Assembly (NCBI GenBank): GCA_964522165.1
Contig: CAZFVV010000002.1
Span: forward strand, 41,777-105,776
Source: JABWBP01 sp964522165
Lineage (GTDB): Bacteria; Calditrichota; Calditrichia; RBG-13-44-9; J075
Direction of reading: 5' to 3'
DNA: 64,000 nucleotides
How positions within the stretch are numbered: position 1 is the first letter of the stretch; each line of letters begins with the position of its first letter. Below the pieces are notes generated by a model that did not search any database, was not told where the DNA came from, and saw nothing but the letters and a program-made list of their open reading frames with translations. Made by a program: the position numbers and the translations under genes. This document shows positions 49,454 to 56,737 of the stretch, one piece after another.

Positions 49454-50410
49454 ATGTTCAATTTCATCATTCTTCTTACCGAGCACTTTGTTATCCCGGC
49501 TGTTTTCATGGTCTGGCTATGGAAACGCCTTTACAAGAGCAAGTTCGATGCAATGTTCATGGCCTTGCTGGTAGGAGTTTATATTCATTACATATACCGC
49601 GGAGGGGAGTGGCATCTCTTTGGTTACTATTTCCGCTATTTCTGGTGGGTCGTGTTCCTGGTTGCCCTGGTACGGATGGTTTATCAACTTCGCAACTTGC
49701 CGTTGTGGAGCCCCAAAACCCGCAAGGAGAAATTCGGCCACTATTTTATGGGTTTCTTTTCCATGGTTTTCCTGGGACTGGGGGTCTGGGCCTATTGGGG
49801 AACGACCTTCAGGGGAGAGGCCGTTTCGCTGAGCTTTCCCCTGAAACACGGCAACTTTTACGTGATCGAAGGGGGAGACAGTCCCCTGATCAATAACCAT
49901 CACCGCTTTTTCCCGGTGCCGGAAAAATTTTCCCTGGAAGTGGTGAAACTGGATAACGCCGGCAGATATGCCCGGGGATTTTTCCCGGGGGAATTGGCCT
50001 CCTATAATGCCTTCGGAGAGAAAGTGTACAGCCCCTGCAACGGAATCGTGGTTAGCGTAATAGATAGCCTGCCGGATTTGCCGCCTTCGGAGCTGGCCGG
50101 GAAAGAAGATGCTTTTCCGGGCAACCAGGTGGTCATCGCCCATGGGGGCGTTTGGGTTTACCTGTCGCGCCTGAAATTGCACAGCATTAGCGTGCAGCCC
50201 GGGGATACCGTGCATACCGGACAGGTGCTCGGAGAAATTGGCAATTCTGGCCTGTTAGGAGGGCCGTTCGGGTTGACCGCAGTGCCCCATTTGCACATCC
50301 AGGGCACCCGCAAGAGCGGCCCGGGAAATTCCTATTACGAGCGCGAGGGTGCGCCGATACTGTTTACGGGGAAATTCCTGGTTAAGAATACCCTGGTGGA
50401 GGCGCCATAA
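49454..50410 (+). CDS. Membrane-anchored M23 (LytM-type) peptidase
   Basis: A 318-residue protein. Four membrane segments fill the first 125 residues (FNFIILLTEHFVIPAVFMVW, FMALLVGVYIHYI, WWVVFLVALVRMVY, FFSMVFLGLGVWAYWG). The M23 domain follows, with INNHHRFF, VYSPCNGIVVSVIDSLPD, GNQVVIAHGGVWVYLSRLKL, VQPGDTVHTGQVLGEIGNSG and the zinc-type VPHLHIQ. LytM peptidases cut peptidoglycan cross-links or act as inactive activators. The first zinc His/Asp pair is not fully clear, so activity is uncertain. AAGGAG lies seven bases before the start. Confidence 0.87.
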   Translation: MFNFIILLTEHFVIPAVFMVWLWKRLYKSKFDAMFMALLVGVYIHYIYRGGEWHLFGYYFRYFWWVVFLVALVRMVYQLRNLPLWSPKTRKEKFGHYFMGFFSMVFLGLGVWAYWGTTFRGEAVSLSFPLKHGNFYVIEGGDSPLINNHHRFFPVPEKFSLEVVKLDNAGRYARGFFPGELASYNAFGEKVYSPCNGIVVSVIDSLPDLPPSELAGKEDAFPGNQVVIAHGGVWVYLSRLKLHSISVQPGDTVHTGQVLGEIGNSGLLGGPFGLTAVPHLHIQGTRKSGPGNSYYEREGAPILFTGKFLVKNTLVEAP

Positions 50411-50731
50411 AAAACGTAATGCGTATTGTGTGGGGTAGTTTTTCAATTTTCAATCAAAAATCCCTGTTGCATAGCTTCTTTAAAAATCTTATATTTAAGT
50501 CGTTTCTTTGGAATTACACGTTGATTCTTTGACATTTGTACGGTCAAACCTCTATTTTCCCGCCCCCTCCGGCGGGGAGAATGTTTCTCCGGAAATGGTC
50601 TCCAACCGGCCAGTTCCTGAGATCGCTCCTGTTCAGCTATTTTTGTTACCCTGGGTTTTATATCGACCGCCAACGAGGCCGCTCTTTTCCCGGTCTCTTA
50701 ACCATAAAAATCGTAACACCTTGTTTTTGCA
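50411..50731. other. Intergenic region before the TPR gene
   Basis: No gene seen. It contains a likely promoter (-35 TTGACA 50529-50534; 18 bases; -10 TATTTT 50553-50558), followed by the hairpin CCCGCC/GGCGGG (50559-50576) and a long leader to the TPR gene, which itself lacks a clear ribosome binding site. Confidence 0.5.
50529..50558 (+). promoter_or_regulatory. Putative promoter for the TPR gene
   Basis: TTGACA and TATTTT are separated by 18 bases. The predicted leader is about 165 bases and begins with a GC-rich hairpin. Support is by sequence match only. Confidence 0.4.
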
Positions 50732-51949
50732 ATGAAGAATTCCCTCCGTTTCGCCTGCGTCTTTGTTCTGTTTAACGTCGCCTTCGCTCAAGATATTAGT
50801 ACCTATCTTAGCAACGCCGATCAATTGATCCAGCAAAAGAAATTTGCCGCCGCCCATACGGTGCTGGATTCCGCTATTCGCACCCTGGGATTCGAGCCTT
50901 TACTGGTCAACTCCATGGTGAATAATGTGTTAAAGAATCACTTTATGCACCGGGATTTCCGGATATTCTACCTCAGGAACGAAACAGACAACGGTAAAAG
51001 TTCAGCCGGCGATAAGTCTTCTATAGCCGCGCCAATCGCGGTTCGTCACCCGGATTGGATGTTGAAGAATCTCCTGGAGCAAAATCCCCAGTCGGCCTGG
51101 AGTTATAAATTGTGGGGAGATTTTTACCGCTTGCAGCTGGCCGAAAATCCCTCCCTGAAGGTTGTGGCCGTAGAAAAACATGCCGAATTGCAGGAAAAAA
51201 TAGCGGCCAATTACCAGCGGGCAGCGCAGTTGGGATACAATGACCCGGAGGTGAATTCCTGGCTGGGGGCTTATTACCAGGCCAGGAACCAGGTAAAGCT
51301 GGCCAGGCAGTATTACCTGCTGAATTTGGCCGGCAACGCCGACGACCCGGCAGCGTTTTGTAATATGGCGGAAATATACCTCGCTGAGAAACAATACAGC
51401 CAGGCCTATAACTATGCCGTTAAAACCCTGCAAAGCGCCGCCGAGCTTTCTGCAAACCGGCGTTATAAAGCCACCCGGCTGGCTGCGTTATCATTGTACC
51501 ACCTGGGGGAAGAGGCGCGGTTTATGGACTATATCACGGAGTGCATCCAGCTTTCCCCGGATATTCAGGATGCTTACATCGATCTGCTGGCCTATTACGA
51601 AGAGAAGAACGACCCCGCTAATTCCCGCCGTACCCTGCGCCAGATGTTGCTCAACAATCCCTACGAAGATAAAGGCTATAAAAGCCTGGAGCGTTTCAGC
51701 GTCAAACGGAATGAGTATCCGTTCGGCGAAAAACTGTTAGAAGAGTTGATGCTGCGCTTCGAGCACTACGATGAAGCGATGGGAAACATCTACCGTTTCC
51801 GGGGCAACCTGATGTTCCACCAGGGATATGCGGATGAGGCAAAAAAATTATGGGACCTCAGCCGCCGCTATTTCAGCCGCTGCCTGCCGGAAGACCACCC
51901 CATGCTAAAGCAGATTGGGGACGTCAGCAGGGAATCTTCTTTGAAGTAA
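50732..51949 (+). CDS. Exported TPR-repeat protein
   Basis: A 405-residue protein. The signal peptide is KNSLRFACVFVLFNVAFA (cut before QDI). At least six helical-pair repeats of TPR type follow, e.g. YLSNADQLIQQKKFAAAHTV, NSWLGAYYQARNQVKLARQY, AAFCNMAEIYLAEKQYSQAY, IYRFRGNLMFHQGYADEAKK. It is probably a periplasmic protein-interaction scaffold with no visible catalytic domain. The start follows the signal peptide, since no ribosome binding site helps. phhB follows 26 bases later and may be co-transcribed. Confidence 0.8.
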   Translation: MKNSLRFACVFVLFNVAFAQDISTYLSNADQLIQQKKFAAAHTVLDSAIRTLGFEPLLVNSMVNNVLKNHFMHRDFRIFYLRNETDNGKSSAGDKSSIAAPIAVRHPDWMLKNLLEQNPQSAWSYKLWGDFYRLQLAENPSLKVVAVEKHAELQEKIAANYQRAAQLGYNDPEVNSWLGAYYQARNQVKLARQYYLLNLAGNADDPAAFCNMAEIYLAEKQYSQAYNYAVKTLQSAAELSANRRYKATRLAALSLYHLGEEARFMDYITECIQLSPDIQDAYIDLLAYYEEKNDPANSRRTLRQMLLNNPYEDKGYKSLERFSVKRNEYPFGEKLLEELMLRFEHYDEAMGNIYRFRGNLMFHQGYADEAKKLWDLSRRYFSRCLPEDHPMLKQIGDVSRESSLK

Positions 51950-51975
51950 GGGCACTTCCAATTCAGGAGACAACC

Positions 51976-52251
51976 ATGCGCCTAACTTATGAGCAGATTT
52001 TAGATAAATTGGGGGAAACCGTCGGCTGGGAACGGCGGGGAGACGGAATCAGCCGGGTATTCAAGTTCAAAGATTTCAAGGAAGCAGTGGCCTTCGTGGA
52101 CAAGGCGGCGGAGGTCGCCGAGGCAATGGACCACCATCCCGACATATTGATCTCCTACAACACCGTGCAACTGTCCGTTTTCACCCACTCCGAAGGCGGG
52201 CTGACCGAAAAGGATTTTGACCTGGCGAAGAAGGTCAATCAAATCGTGTAG
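51976..52251 (+). CDS. phhB: Pterin-4a-carbinolamine dehydratase
   Basis: A 91-residue cytoplasmic enzyme that dehydrates 4a-hydroxytetrahydropterin to recycle the cofactor of aromatic amino acid hydroxylases. Family marks are FKFKDFKEAVAFVDKAAEVA, the active-site EAMDHHPDILISYNTVQLSV and THSEGGLTEKDFDLAKKV. The start is ATG 51976, with AGGAGA seven bases upstream; an upstream in-frame ATG lies inside the TPR gene. No hydroxylase gene is in the window. Members are also found without hydroxylases, so another role is possible. Confidence 0.92.
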   Translation: MRLTYEQILDKLGETVGWERRGDGISRVFKFKDFKEAVAFVDKAAEVAEAMDHHPDILISYNTVQLSVFTHSEGGLTEKDFDLAKKVNQIV

Positions 52252-52322
52252 CCTGTAAATGTTATAGAGTTTATTGGAAAGAGGGTAGCGTCGGTTTTTG
52301 TTTTTCTCAACAAAAAAAATGC

Positions 52323-52351
52323 TTGATTCATCAGGCCAAAACTTTTATCTT
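52323..52351 (+). promoter_or_regulatory. Putative tRNA-Ser promoter
   Basis: TTGATT (52323-52328) and TATCTT (52346-52351) with a 17-base spacer lie about 30 bases before the mature tRNA 5' end. The match to consensus is moderate, but the position is right. Confidence 0.45.
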
Positions 52352-52381
52352 TGCCAGGCATTTATCACATTATTTGATTAA

Positions 52382-52475
52382 GGAGAGATGGCCGAGTGGC
52401 TGAAGGCACTCGCCTGCTAAGCGAGTATAGTGGCTTAAACCGCTATCGAGGGTTCGAATCCCTCTCTCTCCGCCA
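52382..52475 (+). tRNA. tRNA-Ser (anticodon GCU), 3' CCA encoded
   Basis: The acceptor GGAGAGA (52382-52388) pairs with TCTCTCC (52465-52471), then G and CCA. The anticodon stem-loop ACTCGCCTGCTAAGCGAGT has GCT in the loop. A long variable arm (ATAGTGGCTTAAACCGCTAT) and T-loop GGTTCGAATCC are typical of serine tRNAs. It reads AGC/AGU codons. Confidence 0.97.
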
Positions 52476-52479
52476 ACCG

Positions 52480-52519
52480 AAGGATGAAAGGAAAGTCCCT
52501 TTCATCCTTTTGTTTTTTT
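52480..52519 (+). terminator. Intrinsic terminator after tRNA-Ser
   Basis: A 12-bp perfect stem AAGGATGAAAGG (52480-52491)/CCTTTCATCCTT (52498-52509), a 6-base loop, then TTGTTTTTTT. It separates the tRNA from the convergent queC gene. Confidence 0.92.
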
Positions 52520-52550
52520 AGAGCAAGCCTGGGGGGGATGGAAAACTACC

Positions 52551-53279
52551 TTATCCCGGGGCGCAACCTTCCCGGTAGCGGAGCGGATCTTTCATCCCGG
52601 CTTCGGCGAATCCCTTCAGGCGCAGCAAACAGGCGTCGCATTCTCCGCAGGCGATCCCTTCTCCGGGGGAATCTTCGACAGGAGTGGGATCGTAGCAGCT
52701 ATTGGTAAGGGAATAATCCACTCCTAAATCGATTCCGTTTTTGATAATATCCGCCTTGGTCATACGAATCAATGGCGTATGGATTTTCAGGCGCTGGCGG
52801 CCTTCCACCCCGGCTTTGGTGGCCAGGTTGGCCATTTTCTGGTAGGCTTCGATGTACTCCGGGCGGCAATCCGGGTAGCCGCTGTAATCGATCGCGTTCA
52901 CCCCGATAAAAATATCGTTTGCCGACAGCACCTCCGCCCAGGCCAGGGCAAAGGAGAGGAAAATGGTGTTCCGCGCCGGAACGTAGGTTACCGGGATGCC
53001 GCGGGAGATTTCCTCCGCGTTGCGCGATTTGGGAACCGGGATGTCGCTGGTGAGGGCCGAGCCGCCGAATTGCCGCAAATCGAACTCCGCGATAATGTGC
53101 TGCGCCGCGCCGAGGCGGGCGGCAACTTTCCGGGCGGATTCGATCTCGATCTCGTGCTTCTGCCCGTAGCGAAAGGTGAGGGCGTGGGTTTCAAAACCCT
53201 GCTGGCGGGCGATGGCCAGGGTGGTGCTGGAATCTAACCCGCCGCTGAGCAGCACCACGGCTTTGGGTTTGTTCTCCAT
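52551..53279 (-). CDS. queC: 7-cyano-7-deazaguanine synthase
   Basis: A 242-residue ATP-dependent enzyme that converts carboxy-deazaguanine to preQ0 in queuosine biosynthesis. The PP-loop SGGLDSST is at about residues 12-19. The core RYGQKHEIEIESA, VPARNTIFLSFALAWAE, GVNAIDYSGYPDCRPEYIEA and the C-terminal zinc site SCYDP...CGECDACLLR are intact. Length is normal. No other queuosine gene adjoins it; it is divergent from the small gene pair at 53375. Confidence 0.96.
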   Translation of the reverse strand: MENKPKAVVLLSGGLDSSTTLAIARQQGFETHALTFRYGQKHEIEIESARKVAARLGAAQHIIAEFDLRQFGGSALTSDIPVPKSRNAEEISRGIPVTYVPARNTIFLSFALAWAEVLSANDIFIGVNAIDYSGYPDCRPEYIEAYQKMANLATKAGVEGRQRLKIHTPLIRMTKADIIKNGIDLGVDYSLTNSCYDPTPVEDSPGEGIACGECDACLLRLKGFAEAGMKDPLRYREGCAPG

Positions 53280-53374
53280 CTAAAAAACTCCATTGGTTAG
53301 ACAAAAAAAGGTTGTTTAGTTGATCGTTTAAATTTAATATTAAACCGAGAAATTCAACCATCGGGAGACAACTG

Positions 53375-53590
53375 ATGAAAGTGGCAGCTTTTGAAGGTGT
53401 TGTTAAAAACGGCCAGGTACAATTGGCCGCAGGTGTGCGCTTGCCTGACAAGACCAAAGTGTACGTAATTGTTCCTGGCTTTGAAAGCAAGCGTATGATT
53501 TACATTGCCAGCCCTCGCCTGGTACATCCCGGCCAAGCAGCGGATTTCAAAAAAGAAATTATTGAGGCGAATCCCGATGCCAATATATGA
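53375..53590 (+). CDS. Small beta-rich protein, antitoxin-like position
   Basis: A 71-residue protein (MKVAAFEGVVKNGQVQLAAG, then VRLPDKTKVYVIVPGFE). The KxGxVxLxxGxxLPDxTxVYVIVP pattern is like the short beta-strand N-termini of AbrB/DUF104-type small proteins often paired with a downstream toxin-like gene; the family call is tentative. GGAG lies nine bases before the start. Its last 14 bases overlap the start of the protease-like gene, so the two are coupled. An AT-rich dyad (GTTTAA 53326-53331/TTAAAC 53340-53345) upstream could be an autoregulatory site (inference). Confidence 0.65.
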   Translation: MKVAAFEGVVKNGQVQLAAGVRLPDKTKVYVIVPGFESKRMIYIASPRLVHPGQAADFKKEIIEANPDANI

Positions 53591-53966
53591 TTTCTCCTTG
53601 TTCGACCCGCCTGCGCCTTTGGCAAAAGTGATCTTGAGGAATCCCGAAAGCAACAAGGAATTACCCGATGTGCCATTGTTAATCGATACCGGCGCAGATA
53701 TCACCCTCATTCCTTATAACTCGGCAAACGAGCTTGGTTTGAATACCCTAGATGATAAAAGTTATGAAGTTATGGGTTTTGATGGCAGCATAAGTATTGC
53801 TTCCGCCGTTCAGTTAGAGTTACTCTTTCTGAACAAAACCTTCAGAGGGCTATTTTTATTAATTGATCAGGAATGGGGCATCCTGGGACGAGATATTTTA
53901 AACCATCTTGCTCTGCTATTTGATGGTCCCCGCTTAGAATGGAATAAGCATCAGGCTGAATCTTAG
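53577..53966 (+). CDS. Retropepsin-like aspartic protease (clan AA) small protein
   Basis: A 129-residue protein. The active-site-like LLIDTGADITLIP is at about residues 38-50, giving the DTGA motif of clan AA aspartic peptidases. A second hydrophobic-hydrophobic-Gly element, WGILGRDIL, follows at about 100-108, as in retropepsins. One such domain is half of a pepsin and would dimerise. It starts within the preceding gene (ATG 53577). There is no signal peptide, so it is cytoplasmic. Similar stand-alone small proteases occur in cyanobacteria and Chloroflexi; substrate is unknown. Confidence 0.8.
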   Translation: MPIYDFSLFDPPAPLAKVILRNPESNKELPDVPLLIDTGADITLIPYNSANELGLNTLDDKSYEVMGFDGSISIASAVQLELLFLNKTFRGLFLLIDQEWGILGRDILNHLALLFDGPRLEWNKHQAES

Positions 53967-54016
53967 CAGATATAATACTTCCAGTAAATGATTAATAAAA
54001 TTGCCTTATCCCAGTG

Positions 54017-55240
54017 TTATTCAGCTTCCCTGTCTATCTTAGCTTGCGAATGCCCCGCTGAACGAAGCTTGCCTAAGCGATCCGACAGCGCCAGGCGCTT
54101 TTGCAACAATAGCAGCAGTTGCGCGTCTGCCAGGCCGATCTCGTTTTCAAGATAGTCCATTTCTTCCTTCGATTCCGAAATCGCCTGCTGCACCAGCAGC
54201 AAATCCAGGATTACCAGCGCAGCCATGGCCTCCGCCACGGGAACCACCCGGGGGCAGATGCAGGGGTCGTGGCGGCCTTCGATGCTTAGCGAGACCTCTT
54301 CACCCTTCCGATCCACGGTTTTCTGGGCTTTTTTGATGGAAGAGGGCGGCTTCACCGCTAAACGCAGTACCACGGTCTGCCCGGTGGAGATGCCCCCCAG
54401 GATGCCCCCGGCGCGATTGCTGAGCGGCGCAACCTCGCCGGTTTCATCCACTCCGAAGGGATCGTTCATCTCGCTGCCCTTCAGCCCCGCGGCCCGGAAG
54501 CCCTCCCCGAATTCGATCCCCTTTACCGCGCCGATGGACATCAGCCCGTGCGCCAATTCCGCGTCCAATTTCTCGAACACCGGGTCGCCCAACCCCGCCG
54601 GCAGGCCGCTAACGTGCAGCTCCACGATCCCGCCCACGGAATCCCCTTCTTCCGCGATTTGCCGGATGTATTCTTCCATGCGGGGCGCGATTTGCGGATC
54701 GCAGCAGCGCACCGGGTTCTGTTCGATGGCATCATAATCCACCATTTGCGCCTCCCAGGGGCCGACTTTGCGGGTAAAGGCGCGGAATTCAATCCCGTAA
54801 GACTTGAGCGCCTGTTTCGCGACCGCCCCGGCGGCCACCCGGGCCGCGGTCTCCCGCCCGGAGGCGCGCCCGCCCCCGCGGTAATCAAAGATACCGTATT
54901 TTTTCAGGTAAGTGTAAGCGGCGTGGCCGGGGCGGAAGACCTCTTTCAGCGCGGTATAATCCTTACTGCGCGGGTCTTCATTTTTGATGAGAATGCAAAT
55001 GGGCGCGCCGGTGGTTTTCCCTTCAAAGACGCCGGAAATGATCTCCGCGCGGTCCGCTTCCTCCCGGGCAGTGGTCACCCGGCTCTGCCCGGGCCGCCGG
55101 CGGTTCATCTCGCGCTGAATTTCATGCAAATCGATCGGGACGCCGGGTTTGATCCCGTCGATCACCACCCCGATATAGGGTCCGTGGCTCTCCCCAAAGG
55201 TCATAATGGAAAAGAGGGAACCGAATCTGTTGCCGGCCAT
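54017..55240 (-). CDS. aroC: Chorismate synthase with truncated chorismate-mutase-like C-terminal tail
   Basis: A 407-residue enzyme converting EPSP to chorismate with reduced FMN. Signatures are present: GESHGPYIGVVIDG, RRPGQSRVTTAREEAD, RGGGRASGRETAARVAAGA, and RHDPCICPRVVPVAEAM. The start is ATG 55240, with AAGGAG nine bases upstream. After the normal end the protein continues about 45 residues as YLENEIGLADAQLLLLLQKR, LALSDRLGKLRSAG, HSQAKIDREAE. This aligns with helix 1 and the start of helix 2 of AroQ chorismate mutase. Compared with the E. coli domain, R28 and (as Arg) K39 are kept, R11 is Glu, and everything after E52 is missing. It is the last gene of the pheA-aminotransferase-aroA-aroC operon. 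Confidence 0.93.
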   Translation of the reverse strand: MAGNRFGSLFSIMTFGESHGPYIGVVIDGIKPGVPIDLHEIQREMNRRRPGQSRVTTAREEADRAEIISGVFEGKTTGAPICILIKNEDPRSKDYTALKEVFRPGHAAYTYLKKYGIFDYRGGGRASGRETAARVAAGAVAKQALKSYGIEFRAFTRKVGPWEAQMVDYDAIEQNPVRCCDPQIAPRMEEYIRQIAEEGDSVGGIVELHVSGLPAGLGDPVFEKLDAELAHGLMSIGAVKGIEFGEGFRAAGLKGSEMNDPFGVDETGEVAPLSNRAGGILGGISTGQTVVLRLAVKPPSSIKKAQKTVDRKGEEVSLSIEGRHDPCICPRVVPVAEAMAALVILDLLLVQQAISESKEEMDYLENEIGLADAQLLLLLQKRLALSDRLGKLRSAGHSQAKIDREAE

Positions 55241-55255
55241 GGTATGTACTCCTTT

Positions 55256-55345
55256 GAAGTAGCGGTCAGCAATCGGAGTGCAACCCGCAAAGCTGAAGCT
55301 TTGCACTCCGGTCGATTCTTGCTGAAAGCTGATCGCTGATCGCTG
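55256..55345. repeat. GTGCAAA-family palindrome nested in an 'AGCGATCAGC' word hairpin
   Basis: CGGAGTGCAA (55274-55283) and TTGCACTCCGG (55302-55312) form the outer arms around CAAAGCTGAAGCTTTG. Outside these, GTAGCGGTCAGCAATC pairs loosely with GCTGATCGCTGATCGCTG. It lies between aroA and aroC within the operon. Confidence 0.78.
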
Positions 55346-55346
55346 T

Positions 55347-56585
55347 TTATTTCTCGAAATCTCTCCAAAACCCCGGGTAAGATTTACTCACGCAGCCCGG
55401 GTTATCAATAACGACGCCGGGAATCCGGCTGCCCGCCAGCGCAAAACTCATGGCGATGCGGTGGTCCTCGAAGGTGTTGATCACCCCGCCGCGGTACCGT
55501 TTTGCCGGAAGAATGGTTAGACCGCCCTCGCGGTACTCGCTGCGCCCCCCGATAGCGGCGATATTCCGCCGAATCGCTTCGATGCGATTGCTCTCCTTGT
55601 AAGCCAGGTGGCTCACGTTCCGCAGCTTGAGGGGGGCCGGGGAAAATAATCCCAGCACGCTGAGCGCCGGAACCAGGTCCGGAATTTCCCGGCAATCGAG
55701 GTCCAACCCCCGGCGAATGCCGCCCTGAATCTCTAACCGGTCGGGATAGCATACGACTTCCGCGCCCGCCTCCTGCGCAATCGAAAAAATCCGTTCATCG
55801 CCCTGGAGGGAAGGCAGCTGCACGCCGGGGAGGATGATCCGGGCCTCGTGAATCAATCCCAACACCACCCAGTACGCGGCCGCGGAGAGATCCTTCTCCA
55901 CGGTGTAATTCCACTCCGCGGCGGGCCTTTCCGCTTTTACCCGGATTTGATTCCCGGCAAATTCTACCTCCAGGCCCAGGCTCGCCATCAGTTGATGGGT
56001 CATGCGGATGTACGCTGCGGAGGGGATTTCTTCCGGGAGGTGAATGACCAGGTCGCTATCCATCCATAACCCGGCAAGCATCAAAGCGGTGATTGCCTGG
56101 GAGGAACGCAGGCGGTTCAGGCGCACGGCTCCCCCGGCCATTTTCCCGGGATAAACCGTGGCCGGGAGGGAGTTTTCGGAAGCGGAGAACCGCATTCCCA
56201 GTTCGCCCAGGGCGGCGAAAAGCTCCGCGAAGGGGCGCTGGTGCAGGCGCGGTTCCCCGTAAAATTGCGCCGGCTGATCCAAAAAAGCCCCCAGGGGAAG
56301 CAGAAACCGCGCCGAGGAGCCGGAATTGCCTAAGTAAATTTCTCCCTCGCGCACCCTTCCGATGGGCTGAGAGACCGCCAGCCGGTCGCCGTCTCTCCGC
56401 GCCTCCATGCCCATGTTGCGCAGGGCGTTCAGGGTAATTTCGGTATCGTCTGCGCAAAGGAAATTCTCGATGGCGGTGCGCCCCCGGTTCAGCCCCGCCA
56501 GAATGGCCATACGGTGGCTGAGACTCTTGGAAGGGGGGAGAGAGACGGTTTTTTCGGTGAATTTTTTCGGTAGAATTCTATACAT
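55347..56585 (-). CDS. aroA: 3-phosphoshikimate 1-carboxyvinyltransferase (EPSP synthase)
   Basis: A 412-residue enzyme of the shikimate pathway. The substrate-binding motifs are visible: LPPSKSLSHRMAILAGL, LGNSGSSARFLLPLGAFLD (a variant of the usual LGNAGTAxR loop), RLHQRPFAELFAALG, and NTFEDHRIAMSFALAG. The variant loop is expected in divergent EPSP synthases of FCB bacteria. It makes the substrate of AroC, encoded just downstream in the same operon. Confidence 0.94.
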   Translation of the reverse strand: MYRILPKKFTEKTVSLPPSKSLSHRMAILAGLNRGRTAIENFLCADDTEITLNALRNMGMEARRDGDRLAVSQPIGRVREGEIYLGNSGSSARFLLPLGAFLDQPAQFYGEPRLHQRPFAELFAALGELGMRFSASENSLPATVYPGKMAGGAVRLNRLRSSQAITALMLAGLWMDSDLVIHLPEEIPSAAYIRMTHQLMASLGLEVEFAGNQIRVKAERPAAEWNYTVEKDLSAAAYWVVLGLIHEARIILPGVQLPSLQGDERIFSIAQEAGAEVVCYPDRLEIQGGIRRGLDLDCREIPDLVPALSVLGLFSPAPLKLRNVSHLAYKESNRIEAIRRNIAAIGGRSEYREGGLTILPAKRYRGGVINTFEDHRIAMSFALAGSRIPGVVIDNPGCVSKSYPGFWRDFEK

Positions 56586-56737
56586 GGATTTTCGATTGCG
56601 GCTTTGGGATTTCGGATTTGGGATTCCCTAAAGGGGCGGGTTGGATTGGGGATTGGGACATGGATTGACGGGCAAAATAAATTTTGCACTCCGGCGTTTT
56701 CAATCCGCAATCCGAAATCAAAAATCCCCAATCCGGT
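56586..56737. repeat. Degenerate hairpin ('GGGATTTCGGATTTGGGATT' words) inside the aro operon
   Basis: The left arm 56586-56660 (ATTTTCGATTGCGGCTTTGG and on) is complementary to the right arm 56701-56737 (CAATCCGCAATCCGAAATCA and on). In the middle lies GGGCAAAATAAATTTTGCACTCC (56671-56693), a half-decayed GTGCAAA palindrome. It separates the aminotransferase gene from aroA. Confidence 0.78.

Noticed and set aside
52476..52550. tRNA-associated integration (attachment) site
   Set aside because: No integrase gene and no repeat of the tRNA 3' end; the tRNA is followed by an ordinary terminator and queC.
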